A DNA stretch of 35,463 nt from contig JBCDBL010000028.1 of assembly GCA_039183635.1 (NCBI GenBank), forward strand, positions 1 through 35,463, given 5' to 3'. This DNA comes from JBCDBL01 sp039183635. GTDB lineage: Bacteria > Pseudomonadota > Alphaproteobacteria > Caulobacterales > Parvularculaceae. A program made the position numbers and the translations under genes. The notes beneath the pieces are model-generated. The model saw only the letters and a program-made list of their open reading frames with translations. It did not search any database and had not been told where the DNA came from. Shown here in pieces: positions 16,296 through 23,603 of this stretch (the stretch's first letter is position 1; every line of letters begins with the position of its first letter).

Positions 16296-16808
16296 ATGAC
16301 CGCTGTCGATAAACATGAGGCGCCCTTGGAAAACATCATTAAGCGAACGACCCTTTTTGTGCGCGATATGGACGTTTCCGTCGCCTGGTATCGGGACGTG
16401 CTCGGCCTTGAGGTGTGGTATGATAACGAATTTATTCTGTCTGGGGAGGGGCTGGCTGCAGGAAAGAAGGGCGATGTCACGCGACTGGTGATCTTGAAGG
16501 CCGAGGACCCTGTCATCGGCATGATCGGTTTGCTGCAGTGGGTGGACCCGCCCATGTCGACGCCTGAAGAGGTTCCCGATCGCGTGCATTTCGGCATGCC
16601 GGTGTTCGTCATCGCGTCTGAAAACGCCAGAGGCGTTTGGGAGCGCGCCAAGGCCAAAGGAACCAGAATTTTCGCCGATCCCCGCGAATGGTCCACGGCC
16701 GGCGCCGACGGGCGCATGAAACATTTCGTCAGCGTCTCGATTTTCGACCCGGACGGATATTTTTACGAAATCAATCAGGTCGTGAAAATTGACAGCGATA
16801 AGGAATAG
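16296..16808 (+). CDS. VOC family protein (glyoxalase/dioxygenase fold), first
   Basis: A 170-residue protein with one vicinal-oxygen-chelate domain. RTTLFVRDMDVSVAWYRDVLGLEVWYDNEF is the first beta-alpha-beta-beta-beta module and FVSVSIFDPDGYFYEINQV the last. In metal-dependent members the first ligand is a His in the position that is Arg here (RTTLFVRD), while the last ligand Glu is kept (FYEINQ). Activity may be altered or depend on another residue. The start is ATG 16296; GTG 16290 is also in frame. First gene of a five-gene operon with very short gaps or 4-base overlaps. Exact reaction unknown; candidates are ring cleavage, isomerisation or ligand binding. Confidence 0.85.
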   Translation: MTAVDKHEAPLENIIKRTTLFVRDMDVSVAWYRDVLGLEVWYDNEFILSGEGLAAGKKGDVTRLVILKAEDPVIGMIGLLQWVDPPMSTPEEVPDRVHFGMPVFVIASENARGVWERAKAKGTRIFADPREWSTAGADGRMKHFVSVSIFDPDGYFYEINQVVKIDSDKE

Positions 16809-16816
16809 AGGGGCCC

Positions 16817-17272
16817 ATGACGGATAAACCTGCCTTACGGTTTCAGCGGGCGAATTACCTGGTGAAAGACCTCGACAGGGCGTTGGAGCTTTATTGTGGT
16901 GTGCTGGGATTTTCCATAGCTTCTACAAAAAACTCCGCCAAGGAGTCTTATTCCTACTCTGTTTTTGAAATCGATCGAGCGGCTGCAATGCGGTTCGTCG
17001 TTCTGAGCGCGCCGGACCAGCCGCGGGTGATGGCGCTGACGGAGATCAAAAACGCAAAGACGCCGCAGCCGTCGGTCCCGCGCCGGGCCGCCATCGTTCT
17101 GGAGATCCCCGATATTGACGGCGTTGTCGCGGCGGCGCGCGCCAAAGGTTTTCACGTGTACGACGAAAGCAAACTCGTCACCCAGGACGGGCGCGAGGGG
17201 CGGGAGGTCGGCATTGTCGACGCCGACGACAATCTCGTCGTCATTTACCACATCACAAAAGCCGCGGATTAA
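16817..17272 (+). CDS. VOC family protein, second
   Basis: A 151-residue single-module VOC-fold protein, starting 8 bases after the previous gene. FQRANYLVKDLDRALELYCGVLGFSI is the first module and REVGIVDADDNLVVIYHI the last. The first-ligand His is replaced by Arg (RANYLVKD) and the last-ligand Glu appears to be Val (DNLVVIYHI), so classical metal chelation looks lost. It could form a heterodimer with the first VOC protein or bind the substrate without catalysis. ATG 16817 follows AGAGGGGCCC, a good ribosome-binding site. Confidence 0.82.
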   Translation: MTDKPALRFQRANYLVKDLDRALELYCGVLGFSIASTKNSAKESYSYSVFEIDRAAAMRFVVLSAPDQPRVMALTEIKNAKTPQPSVPRRAAIVLEIPDIDGVVAAARAKGFHVYDESKLVTQDGREGREVGIVDADDNLVVIYHITKAAD

Positions 17273-17291
17273 CAGCGGTTCGGGGCGCCCC

Positions 17292-18662
17292 ATGACGCAA
17301 ACGCAAAACCCTGACACATCTCACCCCACGACGGACGCGGAGCCTTATCCGGACCCTCGTTACGCCTGGTACATGGTGGGGCTGCTGACAGTCGCCTATG
17401 TTTTTTCGTTTGTGGACAGATACGTGCTCGGTCTGCTTGTGGAGCCGATCAAGGCGGATCTCGGGCTGACCGACACCCAGATCGGTCTCCTGCTCGGGCC
17501 GGCGTTCGCGATTTTTTACGCAACCATGGGCCTGCCGCTCGGCTGGCTCGCCGATCGAAAACGGCGCACCTGGATCGTCGGTATCGGCGTTGCGGTGTGG
17601 TCCGCCGCCACGGCGGCTTCCGGCCTCGCCAAAGGGTTCTGGCACATGTTCATCGCCCGGATGTGCGTCGGCGTCGGGGAGGCGACGTTAAGCCCCTGCG
17701 CCATGTCGATGATTTCCGACAGTTTCCCGCCGGAAAAACGCGGCCGTCCCATCGCCTTTTACACCGCCGCCCTGTCCCTCGGCGCGGGGATCGCCTCTCT
17801 TGTCAGCGCCAGCGTCCTCATCTGGGCGAAATCTGCGCCGGAAATTCAATTGCCCCTGATCGGCGTCGTCGCGCCCTGGCAATTGACGTTTTTCATTGTC
17901 GGTCTGCCCGGATTGGGACTTGCGGCGCTGTTCTTTGTTTTGAAGGAGCCGAAGCGGCGCGGACAGGCCAAACCCGCCGCCATCGGCGGGGCGGGCGGCG
18001 CGAGCCTGTGGGACATGCTCGGCTATGTGGGCAAAAGGTGGGCCGTGTTCGGCGCGTTTTTGACGATCTTCTGTTATATGACGATCATCGCCTACAGTCA
18101 GGGGTGGCTGGCGGCGACTTTCATCCGGACCTACGGTTGGTCAGCGGAGCAATACGCCTATGTAAACGCCATCGTCACCCTCTCCATCGGCCCGCTTGCT
18201 GTGAACATCTCAGGTTGGTTGTCGGATAAATACTACAAGAAAGGCGTTGAGGATGCTCCCCTGGTCATCGCCATCATCGGTGCGATCATCATCCTGCCCA
18301 CGGGCGCGGCGGCGCCTTTGATGCCGACGGGGCCCCTTGCGTTTTTCTTTTTGGGATTGAATACGGTGGGCATCGCCATGGTGTCCGCCACGGGGGTGAC
18401 CGCGCTCCTTAACATCACGCCGCGGGAAATTCGGGCACAGACGGTTGCGTTCTACTTCATGTGCATCAGCCTCGCCGGCCTGTTGCTGGGGCCGACGGCG
18501 GTGGGTCTGATTACGGACATGGTCTTCGGAGAGGAGAATATCCGCTATTCCATGGCGCTGTTGCCGGTGCTGTTCGGTTTGCCGGCTCTCGCCCTCGCCC
18601 CGATCACCCGGCGCAATTATAATCGCGAGCTTCAGCGTATAAAGGCGGATGGCGCGCCGTGA
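17292..18662 (+). CDS. MFS transporter, spinster-like
   Basis: A 456-residue inner-membrane secondary transporter with about 12 membrane helices. The TM1 region YAWYMVGLLTVAYVFSFVDRYVLGLLVEPIKADLGLTDTQIGLL and motif A GWLADRKRR after TM2 match the spinster-like branch (TIGR/COG group often found beside TonB receptors in sphingomonads). The substrate is unknown; lipid-like or aromatic compounds are typical guesses for that branch. ATG 17292 gives the normal N-terminal length; the frame extends upstream to 17115 inside the second VOC gene and is not used. Cotranscribed with the VOC pair (19-base gap) and coupled to the next gene by a 4-base GTGA overlap. Confidence 0.9.
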   Translation: MTQTQNPDTSHPTTDAEPYPDPRYAWYMVGLLTVAYVFSFVDRYVLGLLVEPIKADLGLTDTQIGLLLGPAFAIFYATMGLPLGWLADRKRRTWIVGIGVAVWSAATAASGLAKGFWHMFIARMCVGVGEATLSPCAMSMISDSFPPEKRGRPIAFYTAALSLGAGIASLVSASVLIWAKSAPEIQLPLIGVVAPWQLTFFIVGLPGLGLAALFFVLKEPKRRGQAKPAAIGGAGGASLWDMLGYVGKRWAVFGAFLTIFCYMTIIAYSQGWLAATFIRTYGWSAEQYAYVNAIVTLSIGPLAVNISGWLSDKYYKKGVEDAPLVIAIIGAIIILPTGAAAPLMPTGPLAFFFLGLNTVGIAMVSATGVTALLNITPREIRAQTVAFYFMCISLAGLLLGPTAVGLITDMVFGEENIRYSMALLPVLFGLPALALAPITRRNYNRELQRIKADGAP

Positions 18663-19492
18663 CCGCAAGCGAACAAGGCGGCGCCCGGCGCTATGTCGAC
18701 GGCCCCCATGGCCAGCTTCATGTGCGGACGTGGACGGCGCGCAAGGCGTCCGCCGCGCCGCCGCTTTTATGTCTCCATCCGGTTCCCTACAGCGGCCATT
18801 ATTTCTCCACCATCGCGCCGCTCTTGCAGGATGCGCGCGATGTCGTCGCCCTCGACTATCCCGGCTATGGGGGCTCGGACCGCGGCGGGACGAGTTCAAT
18901 CTGCGATTACGCCGCCGCTGCGCGCGCTGTTCTCAACGCCCTCTATGGAGAAAATACGCCTACGGATATTTTAGGATTTCACACTGGCTGTCTTGTCGGT
19001 GCTGAACTGTCCCGCGCCGCGCCGGGGGCCGTGCGGCGGCTCGCCCTGATCGACTGTCCTTATTTTGAGGCCAAGGCCCGCGCCGAGATGCGCGCGAAAA
19101 TCGGGCGAGGGCTTCAGTTAACGCCGGAGCTTGCATGTCTTGAAGACGCCTGGGCCTTCAGCGTGGCGCGGCGGCTCGACGCCATGCCCCTTGTGCGGGC
19201 CTTCGACCTTTTCATCGAACAGTTGCGGGCCGGGGAGAACGGCGCCGACGGGTTTCAGGCGGCTTTTTCCTACCCTTGCGAGGAAGCTTTCCCAAAGCTC
19301 GCCGCACCGGCGCTTTTCATCGCCACGCAATCCTTCCTCCTGGAGCCAACTCGCGCCGCCGCCGCCATCGCGCCCGGGGCGCGACTGTGCGAACGGCTGG
19401 ACATCACCGGCGCGGTGATGGAGCAGGGCGCGGAGGCGATCGCTTCAGAGGTGTTGACCTTTTTGGATGCAAAGGATGCAAGCGGATCATGA
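18659..19492 (+). CDS. Alpha/beta-hydrolase fold protein lacking a normal triad
   Basis: A 277-residue protein of the alpha/beta-hydrolase superfamily. The oxyanion-hole strand LLCLHPVPYSGHYF, the ALDYPGYGGSD strand-turn and FIATQSF late strand give the fold. The nucleophile elbow, normally G-x-S-x-G, reads GFHTG (106-110), with His108 where Ser should be. The late acid position reads ATQSF and the usual GH near the C-terminus reads ITGAVMEQ, so the acid and base also look absent. It may be a pseudoenzyme or use unusual chemistry. GTG 18659 overlaps the MFS stop by 4 bases, and its stop overlaps the next ATG, so the genes are translationally coupled. Confidence 0.85.
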   Translation: MTASEQGGARRYVDGPHGQLHVRTWTARKASAAPPLLCLHPVPYSGHYFSTIAPLLQDARDVVALDYPGYGGSDRGGTSSICDYAAAARAVLNALYGENTPTDILGFHTGCLVGAELSRAAPGAVRRLALIDCPYFEAKARAEMRAKIGRGLQLTPELACLEDAWAFSVARRLDAMPLVRAFDLFIEQLRAGENGADGFQAAFSYPCEEAFPKLAAPALFIATQSFLLEPTRAAAAIAPGARLCERLDITGAVMEQGAEAIASEVLTFLDAKDASGS

Positions 19493-19938
19493 CCCAGTCC
19501 ATGGCGCGCCGCATGCCGGCGGCTTATCGCCACAAAGGGGTTTGGCGCGGCGTCTATCGCCATATCGACGCCGAGGGCCGGACCCTCGACGTCCACGAAA
19601 GCCGTGTGGAGGTTCTGTTTCCCGAGGAGGGCGACTGGGACTATGTCCAGCGCAACCATTTTACATGGCCCAACGGGCGGGAGGCGCGGGCGGAGCTGCC
19701 GGCGGTCTACCGCGACGGCGCGTTGTGGTGGGACACGCAGACGTTTTCCGGCCGCGCCTGGGAGACCGAAGACGGGGCGGTGCTGTTAAATCTCGACCGA
19801 AAGGACGAGCCCGGAGCGTCGTTTTTCGAGATTATTCTGATGGGCGCCGACGACCACCATCGCTCGCGCACCTGGCACTGGTTCAAGGACGGCAAACTGT
19901 ACAAACGCACCCTGTGCGAGGAGCGCCGCTCGGGCTGA
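19489..19938 (+). CDS. Small hypothetical protein, calycin-like suspected
   Basis: A 149-residue cytosolic protein I do not recognise. It has no signal peptide or membrane segment. Many short beta-strand-like segments alternate with Gly/Asp turns (YRHKGVWRGVYRHI, WDYVQRNHFTW, GALWWDTQTFSG, SFFEIILMG, RTWHWFKDGKLYKRTLCEE), a pattern compatible with a small beta-barrel of the calycin or DUF3598 type. It is rich in Trp and His. ATG 19489 overlaps the preceding stop (ATGA). The frame stays open upstream to 19276, but that is antiparallel reading of the hydrolase. Last gene of the VOC operon; its stop abuts the stop of the convergent aldehyde dehydrogenase. Confidence 0.72.
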   Translation: MTQSMARRMPAAYRHKGVWRGVYRHIDAEGRTLDVHESRVEVLFPEEGDWDYVQRNHFTWPNGREARAELPAVYRDGALWWDTQTFSGRAWETEDGAVLLNLDRKDEPGASFFEIILMGADDHHRSRTWHWFKDGKLYKRTLCEERRSG

Positions 19939-21387
19939 TCACTGGCCTTCCGTCGCCATGGCGATGGGCGCGACGTCGCCTCGGTTCACGTAAAGCGCTT
20001 TGCGGCGCAGGAACCGCGTGAGACCCGTGGGGCCCATGCGGGAGGGGCCAAGGCCGGAGGCTTTAAAGCCGCTCTTTTCGATTTCGTGGACCATCGTCGT
20101 CAGCCCGGCGTCGTTGATGCTGATCCCGCCGGCGTCGATGCGCTCGGCGATGGCGATGGCGGCCTCGTCCGTCGCCGCGAATACGCTCGCCGACAGGCCG
20201 TAGGCGGTGTCGTTGGCGAGGGCGACGGCTTCATCGGCCGTGTCGAAGGGCATAACCGGCATGATGGGACCGAAGGTCTCCTCCGTCAGCAAACGCATGT
20301 CGTGGCTGACGTTCGTCACCACCGTCGGCGCGACCCATTTGCCGCCGCCGAGGGTCTGCACCTCCCCGCCGCAGTGAATGACGGCGCCCTTGTCGACGGC
20401 GTCCTTCAGGTGAGCGGCGATGATCTCGGCCTGCTTTTCAAAAATCAAAGGCCCGACGATCCCGGCGTTCGGGTCCGGATGGCTGAGGGGCGTCGCCTTG
20501 GCCTTTTCCGTCAGGGCCGTGACGAACGCATCGAAAGACGGTCGTTCGACGTAAATGCGTTCGATCGATTGACAAGCCTGGCCCGTGGCGATCACGGATG
20601 CGCGCAACAGCGCCGTTGTGGCCCGGTCAAGGTCGGCGCCGTGGAAAACAAGGCTCGGGTCCTTGCCGCCCAGCTCCAGAAACGCCGGGATAAAGGCCTT
20701 CGCCGCTGCTTCGCCCACCTTGCGGCCCGTCACGACGCTGCCCGTAAAGGCCACAACGTCCGTCAGCGGAATGAGGGCGGCGCCGGTCTCTCCATCTCCC
20801 GGAACGACGTGTAGCACGTTCGCCAGTTCCGGCACGGCGTTCACCGCCTCCATCAAAGGTTCTGCGAAACGCGGGGTCACCTCGCTCGGCTTGATCACCG
20901 CGCCGCAGCCCGCGAGGAGAGCCGGTACGGCGTCGATAAAGGAGAGGATCAACGGGAAATTCCAGGGACTGACCACCCCGACCACGGGATAGGGCGCCGT
21001 GCGGGTTTGCAGCTCTATATCCGCGTGGAATTTCGAGGGGCGCGTTTCGGTCTGCAGGAGCGCCGGCGCCTCGGCGCGCCAACGGTCAATGTTGGCGAGG
21101 AAACCGAACGCTTCCTGCTGCGCGATGGCGTTTCGGCCGGTGTCCGCGGCGAGGGCTGCGATCAGGGCGTCGCTGCGCGCTTCAAGCTCGGCTTTCCAGG
21201 CGCCCAGAACCTCCGCACGGGCTTGAACGCCGCTGTCGCGCCAAGCGGGTTGAGCGGCCCGCACGCTGGATACGATCTCGCCAAGCGCTTCTGCGCCCGG
21301 CGCTGTGAAGGTGTAATCGAGTTTTCCGGTGCGCGGGTTGCGCGCTTTCAGCTTGCGTGCGGCGTCAGACTTTGAGGAAAACAGCAT
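19939..21387 (-). CDS. Aldehyde dehydrogenase family protein
   Basis: A 482-residue NAD(P)-dependent enzyme oxidising an aldehyde to an acid. Present are the SPWNFPL and VIKPSEVTP dinucleotide-binding motifs, AFTGSVVTGRKV glycine motif, the general base Glu in FLELGGKDPSLV, and the nucleophile Cys in ATGQACQSIERIYV. TEETFGPIMPVMPF completes the set. All catalytic residues look intact, unlike the two hydrolase-type proteins nearby. Substrate unknown; it could oxidise the aldehyde made by the amine oxidase. It follows gntR on the same strand by 15 bases, so the two are cotranscribed. The stop is immediately adjacent to the convergent gene's stop, with no spacer. Confidence 0.93.
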   Translation of the reverse strand: MLFSSKSDAARKLKARNPRTGKLDYTFTAPGAEALGEIVSSVRAAQPAWRDSGVQARAEVLGAWKAELEARSDALIAALAADTGRNAIAQQEAFGFLANIDRWRAEAPALLQTETRPSKFHADIELQTRTAPYPVVGVVSPWNFPLILSFIDAVPALLAGCGAVIKPSEVTPRFAEPLMEAVNAVPELANVLHVVPGDGETGAALIPLTDVVAFTGSVVTGRKVGEAAAKAFIPAFLELGGKDPSLVFHGADLDRATTALLRASVIATGQACQSIERIYVERPSFDAFVTALTEKAKATPLSHPDPNAGIVGPLIFEKQAEIIAAHLKDAVDKGAVIHCGGEVQTLGGGKWVAPTVVTNVSHDMRLLTEETFGPIMPVMPFDTADEAVALANDTAYGLSASVFAATDEAAIAIAERIDAGGISINDAGLTTMVHEIEKSGFKASGLGPSRMGPTGLTRFLRRKALYVNRGDVAPIAMATEGQ

Positions 21388-21402
21388 ATGGCCCGTGAAG
21401 CG

Positions 21403-22215
21403 CTAGAGCTTTTCATCTGAGCCGTCGTCGCGGCTCAACTTCATTTCGTATTCGTATCGGTCCGGACGGTAGAATGCGACGATGCATTGTACGGGACGCA
21501 GTTCATCGTCCTTAATCACCCGGATGATTTTCAAAACAGGCGCCCCCACTGACAATTCCAGCGCCCCGGCCACGGCAGGCTCCGCCGCGACGGCGGTGAT
21601 GGTTTGGCGGGCGCTGTTCACTTTGACGCCCGAGCGTTTCAACAGAGTCAGCAAGGGCGTTGACGTCAGGTCCTTTTTCTTGATCGGCTTTGCGATGTCC
21701 ATGGGAAGATATGTGCGCAGGTAAGAAAAAGGCGCCCCCTCAATCAGGCGCAGGCGGATCGAATGCTGGACTTTATCGCCTTCTGCGATTTCCAGGGACT
21801 CAGCAATAACCGCAGGGGCTGGCATCTCGGAAAATTCGAGCAGTTTCACATCCGTGTTGACGCCCATCTGGATGAGGTTTTCCAAAAGGCCGTCAAAATT
21901 CGCTTTGACAATAGGAGAGGGCAGGTGCAGCCGCACCACCGTGCCCCGGCCGCGATGGCGGGAGACAACCCCCTCCGCTGCAAGTTCTCCCAGAGCGCGT
22001 TTGATGGTGATGCGGGAAACGCCGAAGGATTTGCACAACTCCTGCTCCCCCGGCAGGACCGTGTTGAACGGATAAACGCCGTTGGTGATGCGGTTCTTCA
22101 GCACCGTATAAATCTGGTGGTACAGCGGCGTCGGAAGAGAGCCGTCAATCTCCGACAGGTCTGATTGGGCTTCAACGGACGGGGAAATCACTGTTTCTGT
22201 CACTGTCTGTGTCAC
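21403..22215 (-). CDS. GntR family regulator, HutC-type (UTRA domain)
   Basis: A 270-residue regulator. Residues 28-95 form the GntR winged helix-turn-helix (PTPLYHQIYTVLKNRITNGVYPFNTVLPGEQELCKSFGVSRITIKRALGELAAEGVVSRHRGRGTVV). Residues about 105-255 form a UTRA effector-binding domain, as in HutC/NagR, typically binding a small organic ligand that releases DNA. The start is GTG 22215; two further in-frame GTG codons lie just downstream, and stops close the frame upstream. A near-palindrome of the kind GntR proteins bind is in its own divergent promoter. It is the only dedicated regulator in the accessory cluster, so it is the likely local controller. Confidence 0.92.
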   Translation of the reverse strand: MTQTVTETVISPSVEAQSDLSEIDGSLPTPLYHQIYTVLKNRITNGVYPFNTVLPGEQELCKSFGVSRITIKRALGELAAEGVVSRHRGRGTVVRLHLPSPIVKANFDGLLENLIQMGVNTDVKLLEFSEMPAPAVIAESLEIAEGDKVQHSIRLRLIEGAPFSYLRTYLPMDIAKPIKKKDLTSTPLLTLLKRSGVKVNSARQTITAVAAEPAVAGALELSVGAPVLKIIRVIKDDELRPVQCIVAFYRPDRYEYEMKLSRDDGSDEKL

Positions 22216-22288
22216 TGTCGTACGCCGCTACGATTTGCGGCGTCCTCACTCATCTTACGCCATGCTAAGGCTATCGCGGAATAGTATC

Positions 22289-22302
22289 AATGATATACCA
22301 TT
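22289..22302. promoter_or_regulatory. GntR operator candidate, gntR/nitrilase promoter
   Basis: AATGATATACCATT reads as AATG-R-TATA-Y-CATT, a 14-bp palindrome with one imperfect pair, followed by TAAATT. It sits in the 126-base divergent promoter between gntR (22215) and the nitrilase gene (22342). This is the best match in the window and was used as the reference for the other sites. Confidence 0.7.
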
Positions 22303-22341
22303 TAAATTCATGCGATTTAACGCCGATTTAACGGGAGCGCC

Positions 22342-23391
22342 ATGTCTGACCCTTCTATAGACGCCTATTACGCCATCGCAATGCAAATTCGTTGCGATTC
22401 GCTCATCGCCGCCAAAACACAGGAAGATGCTCGCCTTATGGTGGCCGACGCCCTTAAACGCACGGATGAGGCGATCCGCGGCGCGGTCCTGTTCCATGGC
22501 CCCAACATCAAGCTCGTCGTGCTGCCGGAATACTTCATGACCGGCCATCCGTTCGGCGAAACGTTGGCTGAATGGCGGGATAAGGCTTCCATCGACATGG
22601 ACGGGGCGGAATACGACGCCATCGGGGAAATTGCGCAGAAGCACGGGACCTATATCGCCGGGAACGCTTACGAAAAGGATCCGCATTTTCCGGACTTTTA
22701 TTTTCAAGCCTCCTTCGTCGTCGCCCCAAACGGCGATCTTGTCCTGCGCTACAGGCGTTTGATCTCGATGTATTCGCCGTCGCCCTACGATGTCTTGGAT
22801 AAGTATCTGGACATTTACGGCGCTGACGCGCTGTTTCCCGTGGCGGAGACCGAGATCGGCCGCTTGGGCGCCGTAGCGTCGGAAGAAATCCTCTACCCGG
22901 AAATCGCCCGCTGCGTCGCAGCCCGGGGGGCGGAGGTGCTTGTCCATTCCTCCAGCGAGGCCGGAAGCAACCAGGTCACCATCAAAAACGTCGCCAAACA
23001 GGCGCGGGCCATTGAAAACCTCGCCTACGTCGTATCGGCGAATTCCGCGGGCATTACGGGGTCCCCGGTCCTGGAAGGCTCAACGGATTTCGGCTCGAAA
23101 GTGGTCGATTATCGCGGGAATGTTCTCAGTGAAGCGGGCTACGGGGAAAGCATCAACGCCTACGCCGAGATCGACCTGGCCGCTTTGCGCCGGTATCGCC
23201 GCAAGCCCGGGATGGGCAATCTTTTGGCCCGCCAACCGCTGCAGGTTTACGCCGAGACCTACGCGAAGCAGGAGGTTCATCGGCCGAACGGTCTCCTTGA
23301 AAAGGGCGACGTCGTCATCCCGGATCGCAGCTATTTCGTGAAACGTCAAAAAGACGTCATCGAGAAACTGGCGAAAACCGGCGTTATTTGA
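22342..23391 (+). CDS. Nitrilase-superfamily protein with altered catalytic triad
   Basis: A 349-residue carbon-nitrogen hydrolase fold protein, closest in layout to aliphatic amidases. The Glu of the triad is present (Glu63 in VVLPEYFMTG). The Lys position is Arg139 (LRYRRLISM against KYRKIIPW in amidases). The nucleophile Cys position is Ser180 (AVASEEILYPEI against IICDDGNYPEI). The downstream structural blocks GAEVLVHSSSEAG and ENLAYVVSANSAG are well kept, and nothing suggests decay. It may be non-hydrolytic or have a Ser-based mechanism. ATG 22342 follows GGGAG. It is transcribed away from gntR across a shared operator and precedes the TRAP transporter. Confidence 0.87.
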   Translation: MSDPSIDAYYAIAMQIRCDSLIAAKTQEDARLMVADALKRTDEAIRGAVLFHGPNIKLVVLPEYFMTGHPFGETLAEWRDKASIDMDGAEYDAIGEIAQKHGTYIAGNAYEKDPHFPDFYFQASFVVAPNGDLVLRYRRLISMYSPSPYDVLDKYLDIYGADALFPVAETEIGRLGAVASEEILYPEIARCVAARGAEVLVHSSSEAGSNQVTIKNVAKQARAIENLAYVVSANSAGITGSPVLEGSTDFGSKVVDYRGNVLSEAGYGESINAYAEIDLAALRRYRRKPGMGNLLARQPLQVYAETYAKQEVHRPNGLLEKGDVVIPDRSYFVKRQKDVIEKLAKTGVI

Positions 23392-23447
23392 CGCATGCAG
23401 TAATGTGAGCCTTTTGATGTGCTCTTCATGGGCGCCTCACGCGCAGG

Positions 23448-23529
23448 ATGTCATCCTGACGAAAGTCAGGATCCAGGGGCCGCAAGCTCAGAATATACCG
23501 CCCCTGGACCCAGCTTTCGCTGGGATGAC
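23448..23529. repeat. Long imperfect palindromic repeat
   Basis: ATGTCATCCTGACGAAAGTC with AGGATCCAGGGG on the left arm is mirrored by CCCCTGGACCCAGC and TTTCGCTGGGATGAC on the right arm. Stem arms carry internal small hairpins (CCTGACGAAAGTCAGG and CCAGCTTTCGCTGG). The GTCATCC...CAGG...CCTGG...GGATGAC layout is a common mobile-like intergenic repeat in Proteobacteria. It lies in the gap before the TRAP genes. Confidence 0.8.
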
Positions 23530-23603
23530 GCTCAGCGCATGTCCTTGAGACTTTGCGCACCCCCACTGAAGCCGCAAATTGCCCTTTTCGTCGGAAATGA
23601 TCT

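Noticed and set aside
14851..16299. 482-codon plus-strand open frame opposite the amine oxidase
   Set aside because: Arg-, Pro- and Gly-rich antisense reading caused by high GC; the minus-strand protein has clear FAD motifs and a Tat signal.
23448..23529. Insertion-sequence remnant
   Set aside because: It is a short palindromic intergenic repeat with no transposase fragment or target duplication seen.
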